IMG/VR virus record: IMGVR_UViG_3300031974_003128
Coordinates: 1 to 61,936 of that record
Source of the DNA: a virus
DNA: 61,936 nt
Reading direction: 5' to 3' (one strand)
This document shows, in pieces, positions 51,197-60,333 of the stretch. A program made the translations under genes and the position numbers. The number at the start of each line of letters is the position of its first letter. Positions within the stretch are counted from its first letter, which is position 1. A model generated the notes under the pieces. It ran no database searches. It had not been told where the DNA came from and saw nothing but the letters and a program-made list of their open reading frames with translations.

Positions 51197-51439
51197 ATGG
51201 GTGAGTTAAAAAAGTGGAGAGACCAGAAATGGGTACGCATAGGAACTGATGGTAAAATCAAAGGTGAATGCGGAACTAGTAAGGATAAGAAAAATCCAGA
51301 TAGATGTCTGCCACTTGCTAAAGCTAGAAGGCTTTCTAAAAGACAACTAGCAGCAACAGCTCGTAAAAAGAAAAAGGAAGGAAGAAAAGGAAAAACAGTA
51401 GTGTCTAACACTGCAGCAGCAAAAGTTAGAAATGCCTAA
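51197..51439 (+). CDS. small basic protein, DUF6321-like (80 aa)
   Basis: The segment GKIKGECGTSKDKKNPDRCL, then PLAKARRLSKRQLAATARKK, matches a protein group (DUF6321-like) of marine phages with the same GxCGTSKDKKNPDRC core. The C-terminus is a Lys/Arg block. It is probably a virion DNA-condensing or packaging peptide. It overlaps the next gene by 8 bp. Confidence 0.65.
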   Translation: MGELKKWRDQKWVRIGTDGKIKGECGTSKDKKNPDRCLPLAKARRLSKRQLAATARKKKKEGRKGKTVVSNTAAAKVRNA

Positions 51440-51527
51440 TAAATATGTATTTTGGATAGGTATACCGCTTTGGCTTATTGTAATTATGTTAGTTGTACTG
51501 TGTTTAACAATAGAAAATTTATTTTAA
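51432..51527 (+). CDS. 31-residue membrane peptide
   Basis: The product starts MPNKYVFWIGIPLWLIVIML and ends VVLCLTIENLF, a single hydrophobic helix. The stop is followed at once by the next ATG. It may be a lysis or membrane accessory peptide. Confidence 0.5.
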   Translation: MPNKYVFWIGIPLWLIVIMLVVLCLTIENLF

Positions 51528-52115
51528 ATGGCAATACCAGCAGGAACTAAATTTCACGGAGTAGCACCAGGAGTTGACACAATCAACAAAGGTTCTGCTA
51601 CAGCAAACGCAAACAGAGACGCATATACTCTGGAACAAATCCAAGAAGCTACATCTCCAGGCTGGGCTAGATATATAGACACCCAATACACAGAAGCCTC
51701 TCCTTTAAATTTAACTGACCAAGTTAAAGTGACCCTGCCTAATAATGCAGGCACAATCACTAAAAGTAGAATAACTTCAGATTTTTATGATTTAGCAACA
51801 CAAAAAATCATAGGTCTACAAATTAATGAAGTTCAAATTATAAGTATTGAATTTAAAGCTCAAGCGCCCAATGCGAATCAAACTCATTTAGATTTGTCTA
51901 TTGAAGACGGCGGCGCTAATATTCAAAATTTAGAAAAAGCTATAGGCTTTATAAAGGGTAATGCAACAACTGAAGTGTTTCATAATATGTTTCAGTATTA
52001 TATTGACCAACAATTTATAGACAATGGAGCTACAATTAAAATTCAAGCTCACGGCGGAACTGCTACAATATGGGATATAGAATATTTTATACAAAGAACT
52101 CAATATGGCGAATAA
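51528..52115 (+). CDS. putative virion surface protein (195 aa)
   Basis: A beta-rich protein (LTDQVKVTLPNNAGTITKSR, then QIISIEFKAQAPNANQTHLD and TIKIQAHGGTATIWDIEYFI) with a jelly-roll-like alternation and a disordered N-terminus. It probably is a decoration or fibre-base protein. It sits between tiny basic genes and overlaps the next by 11 bp. Confidence 0.55.
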   Translation: MAIPAGTKFHGVAPGVDTINKGSATANANRDAYTLEQIQEATSPGWARYIDTQYTEASPLNLTDQVKVTLPNNAGTITKSRITSDFYDLATQKIIGLQINEVQIISIEFKAQAPNANQTHLDLSIEDGGANIQNLEKAIGFIKGNATTEVFHNMFQYYIDQQFIDNGATIKIQAHGGTATIWDIEYFIQRTQYGE

Positions 52116-52395
52116 AAGTAAAATGGCTTGTAACAAGCCTATGAAATCAGATAGAGCAGGTAAAAAGAAAATGGTAAAAGCCTGCGCAGGAGGTAAGGAA
52201 AAATTAATACACTTTGGAGCAACAGGTTATGGTCATAACTATTCTGCTGCTGCACGTAAAAGTTTTAAGGCAAGACACAAGTGTAGTACTGCTACATCTA
52301 AGCTAACTGCTAGATACTGGGCGTGTAAAAATTTATGGGCAGGCAAGGGTGGTTCAACTAAGTCTTCTCCAAAAAATAGACAAGGAAAATATTAG
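52105..52395 (+). CDS. small basic Cys-containing protein, DUF5872-like (96 aa)
   Basis: GGKEKLIHFGATGYGHNYSA, then AARKSFKARHKC and TARYWACKNLW, is a motif set found in small proteins of phages and giant viruses (DUF5872-like). The first 35 residues are Lys-rich. It probably binds DNA inside the particle. The gene ends next to the promoter at 52396. Confidence 0.65.
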   Translation: MANKSKMACNKPMKSDRAGKKKMVKACAGGKEKLIHFGATGYGHNYSAAARKSFKARHKCSTATSKLTARYWACKNLWAGKGGSTKSSPKNRQGKY

Positions 52396-52403
52396 TATCT
52401 TTG
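52396..52403 (+). promoter_or_regulatory. -7 promoter element TATCTTTG
   Basis: It fits TAnnTTTG, starts one base after the DUF5872-like gene's stop and ends 20 bp before the ATG at 52424. It supports that ATG over the upstream in-frame start at 52349. Confidence 0.7.
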
Positions 52404-52423
52404 TATCAATTAAAAATATTAAA

Positions 52424-52639
52424 ATGAAAAAACAAGGTTATAACGACAGATTAGACGACTCACTAGGAGCAAAACATGGTAAGAAATCTCAGTCTATGAA
52501 AGACAGAAGAGATGAAAGCGAAGCAATGGCTAAGAAAATATATAAGCACAAATACGGTGGTGACCACTCAATGGCTTATGTAACTCATGGTGAGAAAGGA
52601 AGCGTTAAGCAACACCTTGGGAAACTCATAAAAAAATAA
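52424..52639 (+). CDS. small basic protein (71 aa)
   Basis: MKKQGYNDRLDDSLGAKHGK, then KSQSMKDRRDESEAMAKK and YGGDHSM, is a pattern shared by small marine phage proteins. The start follows the promoter at 52396. It is highly charged and helical, probably DNA- or virion-associated. Confidence 0.6.
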   Translation: MKKQGYNDRLDDSLGAKHGKKSQSMKDRRDESEAMAKKIYKHKYGGDHSMAYVTHGEKGSVKQHLGKLIKK

Positions 52640-52645
52640 AACACT

Positions 52646-52813
52646 ATGAAAAAATTAGGAGCATGGCTCATTAAAACTTCTCACGACATCGCAAGATGGT
52701 GGGGTAAACTAACAAAAAATATAAAGTGCGCTTGGAATAAAATGTTGTACAAAATGACATTCAACATTAAGGAATGCGCACATACCGAGTCTATATGTAT
52801 TTGCAAGAAATGA
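52646..52813 (+). CDS. hypothetical small protein (55 aa)
   Basis: A basic amphipathic N-terminus (MKKLGAWLIKTSHDIARWWG) followed by Cys-containing ends (CAW, ECAHTESICICKK). It overlaps the next gene by ATGA. Function unknown. Confidence 0.5.
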   Translation: MKKLGAWLIKTSHDIARWWGKLTKNIKCAWNKMLYKMTFNIKECAHTESICICKK

Positions 52814-52971
52814 AATCAAGAGGACTCGGAGATGATATAGAAAAATTTACTAAGTTCACTGGAATAAAAAGAGCAGTGGACGTAGTAGCACAAAAATTTA
52901 ATAAAGACTGTGGATGCAGCGGTAGAAGAGATTCTTTAAATCGTATGTTTCCATATAATAGAGATAATTAA
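52810..52971 (+). CDS. conserved small protein (53 aa)
   Basis: I take the ATG at 52810, coupled as ATGA; the frame is open to 52774. GLGDDIEKFTKFTGIKRAVD, then NKDCGCSGRRDSLNRMFPY, matches a small protein I associate with marine flavobacterial phages (…KDCGC..R...LN..FPY). The CGC could bind metal. Confidence 0.6.
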   Translation: MKSRGLGDDIEKFTKFTGIKRAVDVVAQKFNKDCGCSGRRDSLNRMFPYNRDN

Positions 52972-52973
52972 TT

Positions 52974-53444
52974 ATGGCATATCAAAAATTACAAGCAGGA
53001 AGAGCGTGGAAAGTTTATCCAAGTGATAACACGGATATTCCTGATATAGGAACAGGTGGCCCAACAGGCACAACGACGTCTGGTGGTACGAGTCAACTAA
53101 TCGACAATACAAAAGATTTTGTCACCGCTGGTGTTAAAAAAGGTATGATTGTAGTAAACACGACTGATGGAACTCAGACAACTGTTACTAGCATTGAGAA
53201 TGCCACAACACTAAACGTAAAAGATAATATATTTTCAGTAACATCAAAAGCATATCAGATATATGGCGGAAACCAAGAAGGTGCGGTATTATATATTGGA
53301 ACTGCTGGAGATTTAAAAGTAGAGACTGTTGCTGGAGATGAGGTAACATTTGTAGGAATTAACACAGGAGCTTTTTTCCCGGTGCATGTTAAAAAGGTGT
53401 TTGCAACAGGAACAAGTGCTTCTAATATTATAGCTCTTTGGTAG
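52974..53444 (+). CDS. putative small virion protein (156 aa)
   Basis: A Gly/Thr-rich N-terminus (TGGPTGTTTSGGTSQLID) followed by beta strands (MIVVNTTDGTQTTVTSIENA, later EVTFVGINTGAFFPVHVKKV). It is the first gene of the fibre cluster and has the composition of a small baseplate or fibre-attachment protein. No family recognised. Confidence 0.55.
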   Translation: MAYQKLQAGRAWKVYPSDNTDIPDIGTGGPTGTTTSGGTSQLIDNTKDFVTAGVKKGMIVVNTTDGTQTTVTSIENATTLNVKDNIFSVTSKAYQIYGGNQEGAVLYIGTAGDLKVETVAGDEVTFVGINTGAFFPVHVKKVFATGTSASNIIALW

Positions 53445-53445
53445 T

Positions 53446-53598
53446 ATGTCTTTATTAATCGCCATAGGTAATTTTATTGGAACAAATCAAGGTTCAGTAA
53501 ACCCACCTTATGGAGGAGAAGATATAGTAACAGAGCTTGGAATACAAATGGTATCAGAATTAACAAGTCAAGATATTATAACAGAACAAGCACCTTAA
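53446..53598 (+). CDS. hypothetical small protein (50 aa)
   Basis: MSLLIAIGNFIGTNQGSVNP is followed by an acidic C-terminus (EDIVTELGIQMVSELTSQDI). It sits one base after the preceding gene and 11 bp before the fibre gene. Function unknown. Confidence 0.5.
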   Translation: MSLLIAIGNFIGTNQGSVNPPYGGEDIVTELGIQMVSELTSQDIITEQAP

Positions 53599-53609
53599 AA
53601 ATTTAAATA

Positions 53610-54275
53610 ATGGCAGTAAAATTTTCACAATTTACAACAGGAGCGACACTAGCGGACATAGATTATTTCGTTGGTTATCAAGGTACAGATAACGTACAGA
53701 TACCGAAAGCTCTTCTGACTGGAACAACATATACGGTAGATGTTCCAGCAGCAACTACAAATATAAACCTAGCAGGTAGTGATGGTAGCAATGATGCTAT
53801 TACGCTAACAGCCGGAACAGATATTGCTCTAACAAGAGTGAGTGATAGCGAGATTTCAATTGCATCAACTGCAACTGGAGATACATATACGCTTCAAGCT
53901 GGAACTAAAGTTGGTTCTAGTGTTCCATTACAATTAGATGCTGCCGTAGGAACTGATTCTACTGTTAATCTTACTGAAGGTGCAGGAATAACTATAACAC
54001 AAAACTCAGCAACAGAAATAACAGTAGCTGCCACTGCCACAGGAACTACAGTTGTTAAAGACCAATTTACAGGAGATAATTCAACAACTGGATTCACATT
54101 ATCAACTACTCCGAGTAGTGCAGACAATATTAACATTTATATAAGCGGTGTATATCAGAACTCACTTGATTCAGCTGGTGTAGCTAATTACAGCGTAGCA
54201 GGTACAACATTAACGTTTGTAACTGCGCCACCGGTAACCGCAACAAATGGTATAGAAGTAGTAATAACACAATAA
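53610..54275 (+). CDS. tail fibre protein (221 aa)
   Basis: A Thr/Ser/Ala/Gly-rich beta-repeat protein. MAVKFSQFTTGATLADIDYF, then VGYQGTDNVQIPKALL, is the usual N-terminal attachment block of marine phage fibres. Repeats of the GAGITITQNSATEITVAATA type follow, with a C-terminal DQFTGDNSTTGFTLSTTPSS knob. It is probably the first piece of the receptor-binding apparatus. Confidence 0.65.
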   Translation: MAVKFSQFTTGATLADIDYFVGYQGTDNVQIPKALLTGTTYTVDVPAATTNINLAGSDGSNDAITLTAGTDIALTRVSDSEISIASTATGDTYTLQAGTKVGSSVPLQLDAAVGTDSTVNLTEGAGITITQNSATEITVAATATGTTVVKDQFTGDNSTTGFTLSTTPSSADNINIYISGVYQNSLDSAGVANYSVAGTTLTFVTAPPVTATNGIEVVITQ

Positions 54276-54285
54276 CGCTTAGCTC

Positions 54286-55332
54286 ATGGCAACAAACAAA
54301 GTAACTACAAACGTAATTGACATGAGTGGTAACACTGGAGGACTAGTGTGGGCGCAGGGCACAAAAGCCCAAAGACCCGCAGGAGTTGCTGGTGATTTAC
54401 GTTTGAATACTACAGATTCCAGATTAGAGCTTTACAACGGAACAGATTGGAAAAGATTATCCGAAACAGCATCACCTACACCTGATTTTCAAGCAGACTT
54501 TTTGGTACTTGCCGGAGGTGGAGCTGGAGGTACTGCTAATGGTGCTGGGGGTGGTGGAGCTGGAGGGCTTCGTACTTCTTACGGTTCTACTTCTGGAGGT
54601 GGTTCTTCTGCTGAGTCTATATTAAATATGAATTTAGCAACAAACTATACAGTAACTGTTGGAGCAGGAGGAACAGCTGTTTATGGTGCAGGTGCAGGTG
54701 CATCTGGAAATAATGGGGGAGATTCAGTGTTTAGCACAATAACATCTTTAGGAGGAGGTGGTGGAGCTCACGAGACTAGTACTTCAAAAAGTGGAGGTTG
54801 TGGTGGAGGAGCAGGAACTCTAAATGTAAATTCACCTGTAGCGGGTGGAGCAGGTACTGCAAATCAAGGATTTGACGGAGGTTCAGGAGACTTTACTGGA
54901 AGCGTTAGACATGGTGGTGGAGGTGGAGGTACTGCAGCAGTTGGAGAAGACGGTAGAACAAGCAACTCAAATGGAGGTGCGGGATTAGCTGTATCTATAA
55001 CTGGTTCATCTGTCACTTATGGAGGTGGTGGAGGAGGAAATGGAAATACCAATGGAAGTGGAGCTCCTGGTGCAGGAGGAGGTGGAAATGGATACCAATA
55101 TCCTTCAACTAATTCAGGAGGCACAGCTGGAACTAATAACCTCGGTGGAGGTGGTGGTGGAGGAGCTTATCAGCAAACTGGTAAAAATGGTGGTTCTGGA
55201 GTTGTAATAGTTAGATATCCTAACACCTATACTATATCAGTAGGAGCAGGTTTAACAAGTTCAACTACTACAGATGGTAGTGATAAAGTAACAACATTCA
55301 CTGCAGGCAGTGATACAGTAAGTTTTAGTTAA
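54286..55332 (+). CDS. glycine-rich adhesin 1
   Basis: A protein of 348 residues. The head domain reads RPAGVAGDLRLNTTDSRLEL, then YNGTDWKRL. DFLVLAGGGAGGTANGAGGG follows, then a long Gly-rich region (about 80-300) with GGxGGxR turns. The end is SGVVIVRYPNTYTIS. The Gly-rich design recalls the polyglycine-II sandwich tip adhesins of T-even-like phages (S16 gp38). It is paralogous to the genes at 56163 and 57192. Confidence 0.7.
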   Translation: MATNKVTTNVIDMSGNTGGLVWAQGTKAQRPAGVAGDLRLNTTDSRLELYNGTDWKRLSETASPTPDFQADFLVLAGGGAGGTANGAGGGGAGGLRTSYGSTSGGGSSAESILNMNLATNYTVTVGAGGTAVYGAGAGASGNNGGDSVFSTITSLGGGGGAHETSTSKSGGCGGGAGTLNVNSPVAGGAGTANQGFDGGSGDFTGSVRHGGGGGGTAAVGEDGRTSNSNGGAGLAVSITGSSVTYGGGGGGNGNTNGSGAPGAGGGGNGYQYPSTNSGGTAGTNNLGGGGGGGAYQQTGKNGGSGVVIVRYPNTYTISVGAGLTSSTTTDGSDKVTTFTAGSDTVSFS

Positions 55333-55333
55333 T

Positions 55334-56161
55334 ATGGCACATTACGCATTTTTAAATAACGACTCTACAACACAAACTCTAAGAGAGGAGCTTTCTCTTT
55401 TAATGATTGATATGGGTAATCTTACTTCTATTGAAGAGCCAGATACAGCTGCCATTGAAGCTAAGCAAGTAGAGATAGACGCAAAGCAGCAAGAAATAGA
55501 TAATGCACTTTGTGTAGTAACAGGAGTTATAACAGGAGTGCCTGAGACTTATATGGAGGCTGCAAGCGATGAAACGATAGAGCAGGAAATAAAAGATTTA
55601 GAAGCTAGTAGGGTTGACCCTGAAACACACGAAGCTTTACCAATAGAAGAGGTTGCAGTAATAGATGCGCAGATTCAAGCTAAGGTTGAAGAGCTTAACG
55701 CTTTACCACCAGTAGAAGTAGATAATACAGAATACTGGGAAGGGTATTATGGAAAAAGCGGACTATGTAAAAGAACTTCTTATAACACATTAGGTGGTGT
55801 TCACCAAAACGGAGGCACACCTTTTAGAAAAAATTATGCAGGCATTGGTATGATATACGACCCTGTAAGAGATGCGTTTTATGCACCGCAGCCATTTGCA
55901 AGTTGGACTTTAAATGAAGATACTTGTTTATGGGAATGCCCTGTAGAAAAACCTGAGGGTGAATACTGGTGGAAAGATGATACTGGGGAGTGGGTAGATT
56001 ATAAATACTACTCTCAGCCTTTATATGAAACATCACCATCACCAAGTGCAAACTGGAATACAAATATAGGTCAATGGGAGTACCCTAAGCCAGTTCCAGA
56101 TATTGAAAATTCGTATCTTTGGAGATGGGATGAAGAAACACAAGATTGGATAGTTATTTAA
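55334..56161 (+). CDS. fibre-associated protein with APQP/SW repeats (275 aa)
   Basis: The N-terminal 130 residues are an acidic coiled coil. The rest (YAGIGMIYDPVRDAFYAPQP, then FASWTLNEDTCLWECP, later SYLWRWDEETQDWIVI) is related to the 121-residue protein at 60334 (AGIGFTYDDVNDVFVAPQPY, then PSWSLDENHDW). This domain is common in marine phages near fibres. One- or two-base gaps to both neighbouring adhesins. Confidence 0.6.
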   Translation: MAHYAFLNNDSTTQTLREELSLLMIDMGNLTSIEEPDTAAIEAKQVEIDAKQQEIDNALCVVTGVITGVPETYMEAASDETIEQEIKDLEASRVDPETHEALPIEEVAVIDAQIQAKVEELNALPPVEVDNTEYWEGYYGKSGLCKRTSYNTLGGVHQNGGTPFRKNYAGIGMIYDPVRDAFYAPQPFASWTLNEDTCLWECPVEKPEGEYWWKDDTGEWVDYKYYSQPLYETSPSPSANWNTNIGQWEYPKPVPDIENSYLWRWDEETQDWIVI

Positions 56162-56162
56162 T

Positions 56163-57188
56163 ATGGCAACAACAAAAATAATACCTGAAGTACTTGATTT
56201 AAACTCAGCAACGTCTGATAAAGGTTTAAAAATGCCTAGCGGCACTATCTTTAATAGGCCTACTGGCGTCACAGGTTCTATGAGAAACAATACGAGTGAA
56301 TCTTCAAATGGAGGAGCTTCAGCAATGGAATATTATAATGGAACTGAATGGCAAAAAATTTCTAATGATGCTCCGCCTGTTTTTATGGATTACCTTGTAG
56401 TTGCTGGTGGGGGAACTGGAGGAAGTTATTATAATGGTAATGCTGGTCAAGAAGCTGGAGGTGGGGGTGCAGGAGGAGTGCGTACATCTTATGGTAGTAT
56501 ATCAGGAGGTGGATGTTCAGCAGAAACAATTTTACAAATATTTCCAGGAACATACACAATTACAGTAGGTGCAGGAGGTGCGGTTACTAATACTGAGGCA
56601 AGAAGCGGAAACCCTTCATCTATTGCTGACGCAACAACTACATTAGTATCTTGTACTGGCGGTGGAAGAGGTGGAGGAAATAGGTCATCTACACATCAAG
56701 TAGATTCTCAGGGCGGTGGTTCTGGTGGAGGTGGAGGTTGTGTAAATTTAACAGGAAAAGCTGGAACAGCATGTGAGGGGTTTGCTGGTTCAAATAAAAC
56801 AGGGTCATCTGGTGGTGCTGGAGGTGGAGCAGGAGAAGCTCCAACAAGTTATAATGGAGGAGATGGAATTGAAGTGTCTATAACAGGTACAGCAACATAC
56901 TACGGTGGAGGTGGTGGAGGTTCAGATAATGCTGGAATAGATGTAGGTACTGGAGGTCAAGGTGGAGGTGGTGCTGGAAACGGTGGTTCAGCAACTGCAA
57001 ATACTGGAGGTGGTAGTGGTGGTGCAGCGCCAGGTGCAGTTGCAGCAAGCGGAGGTTCAGGAGTAGTAATATTAAGATTACCTACAAGTAAATACTCTGG
57101 AAACACTACAGGTTCGCCAACTGTAACTACCGATGGAACAGATACAATATTAAAATTTACAGGAAGCGGAACATACGTACATTCATAA
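56163..57188 (+). CDS. glycine-rich adhesin 2
   Basis: A protein of 341 residues with the same plan as adhesin 1: RPTGVTGSMRNNTSESSNGG, then YNGTEWQKIS, then DYLVVAGGGTGGSYYNGNAG, a long Gly-rich body, and an end SGVVILRLPTSKYSGNTTGS that is nearly repeated in adhesin 3. The start and end DNA segments are similar between copies, which would allow recombination between them. Confidence 0.7.
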   Translation: MATTKIIPEVLDLNSATSDKGLKMPSGTIFNRPTGVTGSMRNNTSESSNGGASAMEYYNGTEWQKISNDAPPVFMDYLVVAGGGTGGSYYNGNAGQEAGGGGAGGVRTSYGSISGGGCSAETILQIFPGTYTITVGAGGAVTNTEARSGNPSSIADATTTLVSCTGGGRGGGNRSSTHQVDSQGGGSGGGGGCVNLTGKAGTACEGFAGSNKTGSSGGAGGGAGEAPTSYNGGDGIEVSITGTATYYGGGGGGSDNAGIDVGTGGQGGGGAGNGGSATANTGGGSGGAAPGAVAASGGSGVVILRLPTSKYSGNTTGSPTVTTDGTDTILKFTGSGTYVHS

Positions 57189-57191
57189 ATT

Positions 57192-60100
57192 ATGGCAACA
57201 ACAAAAATTACATCACCGGAATTATTTGACTTAGCAAGTTTAGACTCAGCTTTACAGCTACCTAGTGGTACAACTGCACAAAGACCTACGAGTCCTTCTA
57301 CAGGAGAATGGAGATATAATACGGATGATAACAAAATTGAATTTTATGATGGTGCTGATTGGTTAACTATACAAGACGAAGATATACCACCAGTACCAAG
57401 TGAGAATTTTAGTATTGTTACATACACGGGTAATGGGGGCACACAATCTATTACAGGAGTTGGATTTCAACCAGATTTTGTTTGGATAAAAGATTACAGT
57501 CAAGCAAGGAATCACATTGTATTTGATTCAAATAGAGGGGTTCAAAAAAGACTTCATACTAATACAACTGATACAGAATCAACACTTACAAATGGGTTAA
57601 GTAGTTTTGATGCAGATGGCTTTAGTATAGGAAGTAATGTTAATGTAAATGCGAATGCAGCTGGATATGTGGCGTGGTGTTGGAAAGTGAATGGAGGAAC
57701 AACAGTTACAAACACAGACGGTTCTGTAAACTCTACAGTACAAGTAAATCAAAAAACTGGAACAAGTATAATACAATATTCTGCAAGCGGTAGTGATTTA
57801 ACTTATGGGCACGGTTTAAGCCAAGAACCAAATTTTATTTTAGTAAAAGCTAGAACATGGGCAAGTGCGTGGTTTGCTTGGCATAAAGAATCTGGGGGTG
57901 CTCAGTATGGAGGTTATTTTAATGACACTTCAGCTGTTTCTGCTGGAAATTCACAAGTTGGAACACCTAACGCTACAACCATCGGAGCTAATCACCCTGG
58001 AACAAGAAATAGTGGAGATTATATAGTTTATGCTTTTCATGATGTAGCTGGGTATTCAAAATTTGGTACATATACAGGAAGTAGTACTAACCAATATGCT
58101 AGTGTATTTGTTTCAACAGGATTTAAACCAGCTTTTTTAATTATAAGAAAAGTAACAGGAACAGGTGTTGAATGGGTAATGTTTGACAACAAAAGAGCGA
58201 ATGGAGGATTTCTTGGAGAGTTTCAATTACATAATAGTAGCTCATCTGAACAATATAAAAATAGTGGTAACCCAGCTTATGTATTATTTACTGAAGATGG
58301 TTTTGAAATAAACGGGAATCCACAGTCTGTTAATGGTAATGGTGTGACATATATTTACATGGCATTTGCCGCTGACCCAACTACAACATCTCCTACATTA
58401 TCAGACTCATTTAATATAGTAACTTATAATGGTGATTCAAATACTTATAGAGATATTACAGGGTATGAGTTTGCCCCTACGCTTGTGTGGGCAAAAAACA
58501 GAAACTCTGGTAACTGGCATACATGGAAAGATAGAATAAGAAGTACTACACCATATAGTTTTTTATCTTCTAATCTTAGTGATGCAAGTAATGGTTCTGG
58601 CGCTAATGATGCTATTAGTGAGTTTTTACCAGATGGATGGGAATCTAGTACAAATTGGAATGGTAGCTCTGCTGGTTTGACAAATCAACCAGGTCTTACT
58701 TATGTTGGATGGGGATGGAAAGCTAATAATGATTCAACAACCAGAGATACTTCAGGAACAATACCTGCAATTATAACAGCAAATCAAGCAGCTGGGTTTT
58801 CTATCGTTAAGTATACTGGTACTGGAACAAACTCTCAAACTCTTCCACATGGATTAGGTGCAAAGCCAGATTTTGTTGTTATAAAACAAAGAAACGCAAT
58901 ATCGCAATGGGTTGGATTTACAGACGCTACAGGTACTTTTAGTTTCTTTTATATGAATAGTTCGCAAGCTTTAACAGCTTATCCGTCTATGTCGTGGGAT
59001 GCTACGTATTTAAATTTAAATAGTGGTGGAGACCAAAATGGTGCTGGTGACCAGCACGTTGCATATTTCTTTCGTTCTATAGCAGGTTTTAGTAAAATAG
59101 GAAGTTATACAGGTAATGGCGCAAATCAATCTATAACGGGATTAGGATTCCAACCTGATTATGTTATGATAAAAGGAGCAACAAGTGCTGATAACTGGTT
59201 TGTTAATGATTCTTTAAGAGGCCCTTCTTATACAGTTTATCCAAATTTAGCAAACACTGAAACTAATCCTAGTGCAGACCTTAACTTAACATCATTTGAT
59301 TCAGATGGTTTTTCAGTTTCTAGTTCACCTGGAGTTAATAGAAATGGAGATACATTTATGTATATGGCATTTAAAGCCACAGACCAACCAGCTCAAAGTA
59401 TTGCGGCAGGTGAAATGGCATTTTTAGGAGTTGGTGGTGGAGGAGCAGCAGGTATTTATTATGGGCCAGGTGGAGGTGCAGGAGGTTTAAGAACATCTTA
59501 TGGTACTGTATCTGGTAGAAATTCTGCTCCGGAGTCTAATATAACTTTAGCTGCAGGAACATATACTATAACAGTAGGAGCTGGAGGTGGCCCAAGTCAA
59601 ACTACCGCTACATCTCCGTCATCAAGAAGTGGTGTTAACACAACTATTGCAGGCCCAAGTATGACAACAATAACTTGTAATGGAGGTGGTGGAGGTGCTT
59701 CGGGTGGAGGTGCAGGTACTGCTTTTCTTACAGGGGCAACTGGTGGTTCTGGGGGTGGAGGTTGGACTACTTTTGGTGCAGGTGCTGGGACAGCTAATCA
59801 AGGTTACCAAGGTGGTGATGGAACAAATTTAGGTGGTTACTCTGAAGTTAACGGAGGTGGTGGAGGAGCAGGTCAAGCAGGTGAAACAGGTACTTCAGCA
59901 GTTGGAGCAGGTAATGGAGGTAATGGATTATTAAATACAATTACTGCAAGGATTGCTTATTACGCTGGCGGGGGTGGTGCTGGTGGGCCAGAGTCAGGCG
60001 CTGGTGATGGAACATTCGGAATTGGTGGACTTGGTGGTGGTGGTAACGGTGGATATTCTACACCAGGTTTTGAAAATGGTCAAAACGCAGCTCCTAACAC

Positions 60101-60302
60101 CGGAGGTGGTGGTGGAGGAGGTTCTGCAGGTATTTTAGCAGGTTCAGTAGGAACAAATGGTTTAGGTGGTTCAGGTATTGTTGTTTTAAGAATGAATACA
60201 TCAGATTATTCAGGAACTACAACAGGTTCACCAACCGTAACTACTGACGGAGATTATACAATACTAACATATACAGGTAGTGGAACTTACGTACATTCGT
60301 AA
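57192..60302 (+). CDS. large glycine-rich adhesin 3 with lectin-like repeats
   Basis: A protein of 1036 residues. After the paralogous head (RPTSPSTGEWRYNTDDNKIE, then FYDGADWLTI) come about six copies of a lectin-like unit (starting FSIVTYTGNGGTQSITGVGF, then QPDFVWIK; similar at about 195, 290, 405, 535 and 635). These are of the DUF7483/concanavalin-like type seen in marine phages. From about 740 the Gly-rich body and C-terminus of adhesins 1 and 2 return (ending SGIVVLRMNTSDYSGTTTGS). It looks like an adhesin enlarged by insertion of the lectin repeats, probably the main receptor-binding protein. Confidence 0.75.
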   Translation: MATTKITSPELFDLASLDSALQLPSGTTAQRPTSPSTGEWRYNTDDNKIEFYDGADWLTIQDEDIPPVPSENFSIVTYTGNGGTQSITGVGFQPDFVWIKDYSQARNHIVFDSNRGVQKRLHTNTTDTESTLTNGLSSFDADGFSIGSNVNVNANAAGYVAWCWKVNGGTTVTNTDGSVNSTVQVNQKTGTSIIQYSASGSDLTYGHGLSQEPNFILVKARTWASAWFAWHKESGGAQYGGYFNDTSAVSAGNSQVGTPNATTIGANHPGTRNSGDYIVYAFHDVAGYSKFGTYTGSSTNQYASVFVSTGFKPAFLIIRKVTGTGVEWVMFDNKRANGGFLGEFQLHNSSSSEQYKNSGNPAYVLFTEDGFEINGNPQSVNGNGVTYIYMAFAADPTTTSPTLSDSFNIVTYNGDSNTYRDITGYEFAPTLVWAKNRNSGNWHTWKDRIRSTTPYSFLSSNLSDASNGSGANDAISEFLPDGWESSTNWNGSSAGLTNQPGLTYVGWGWKANNDSTTRDTSGTIPAIITANQAAGFSIVKYTGTGTNSQTLPHGLGAKPDFVVIKQRNAISQWVGFTDATGTFSFFYMNSSQALTAYPSMSWDATYLNLNSGGDQNGAGDQHVAYFFRSIAGFSKIGSYTGNGANQSITGLGFQPDYVMIKGATSADNWFVNDSLRGPSYTVYPNLANTETNPSADLNLTSFDSDGFSVSSSPGVNRNGDTFMYMAFKATDQPAQSIAAGEMAFLGVGGGGAAGIYYGPGGGAGGLRTSYGTVSGRNSAPESNITLAAGTYTITVGAGGGPSQTTATSPSSRSGVNTTIAGPSMTTITCNGGGGGASGGGAGTAFLTGATGGSGGGGWTTFGAGAGTANQGYQGGDGTNLGGYSEVNGGGGGAGQAGETGTSAVGAGNGGNGLLNTITARIAYYAGGGGAGGPESGAGDGTFGIGGLGGGGNGGYSTPGFENGQNAAPNTGGGGGGGSAGILAGSVGTNGLGGSGIVVLRMNTSDYSGTTTGSPTVTTDGDYTILTYTGSGTYVHS

Positions 60303-60315
60303 ATAAAAAAATAGT

Positions 60316-60323
60316 ATTTTTGT
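60316..60323 (+). promoter_or_regulatory. -7 promoter element TATTTTTG
   Basis: It fits TAnnTTTG and lies 10 bp before the ATG at 60334. It may start the lysis operon. Confidence 0.6.
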
Positions 60324-60333
60324 AAAAATAATT

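Noticed and set aside
53894-54136. 80-codon minus-strand ORF within the tail fibre gene
   Set aside because: It is a Val/Pro/Ser-rich shadow of the Thr/Ala/Gly-rich fibre frame without a leader or promoter.
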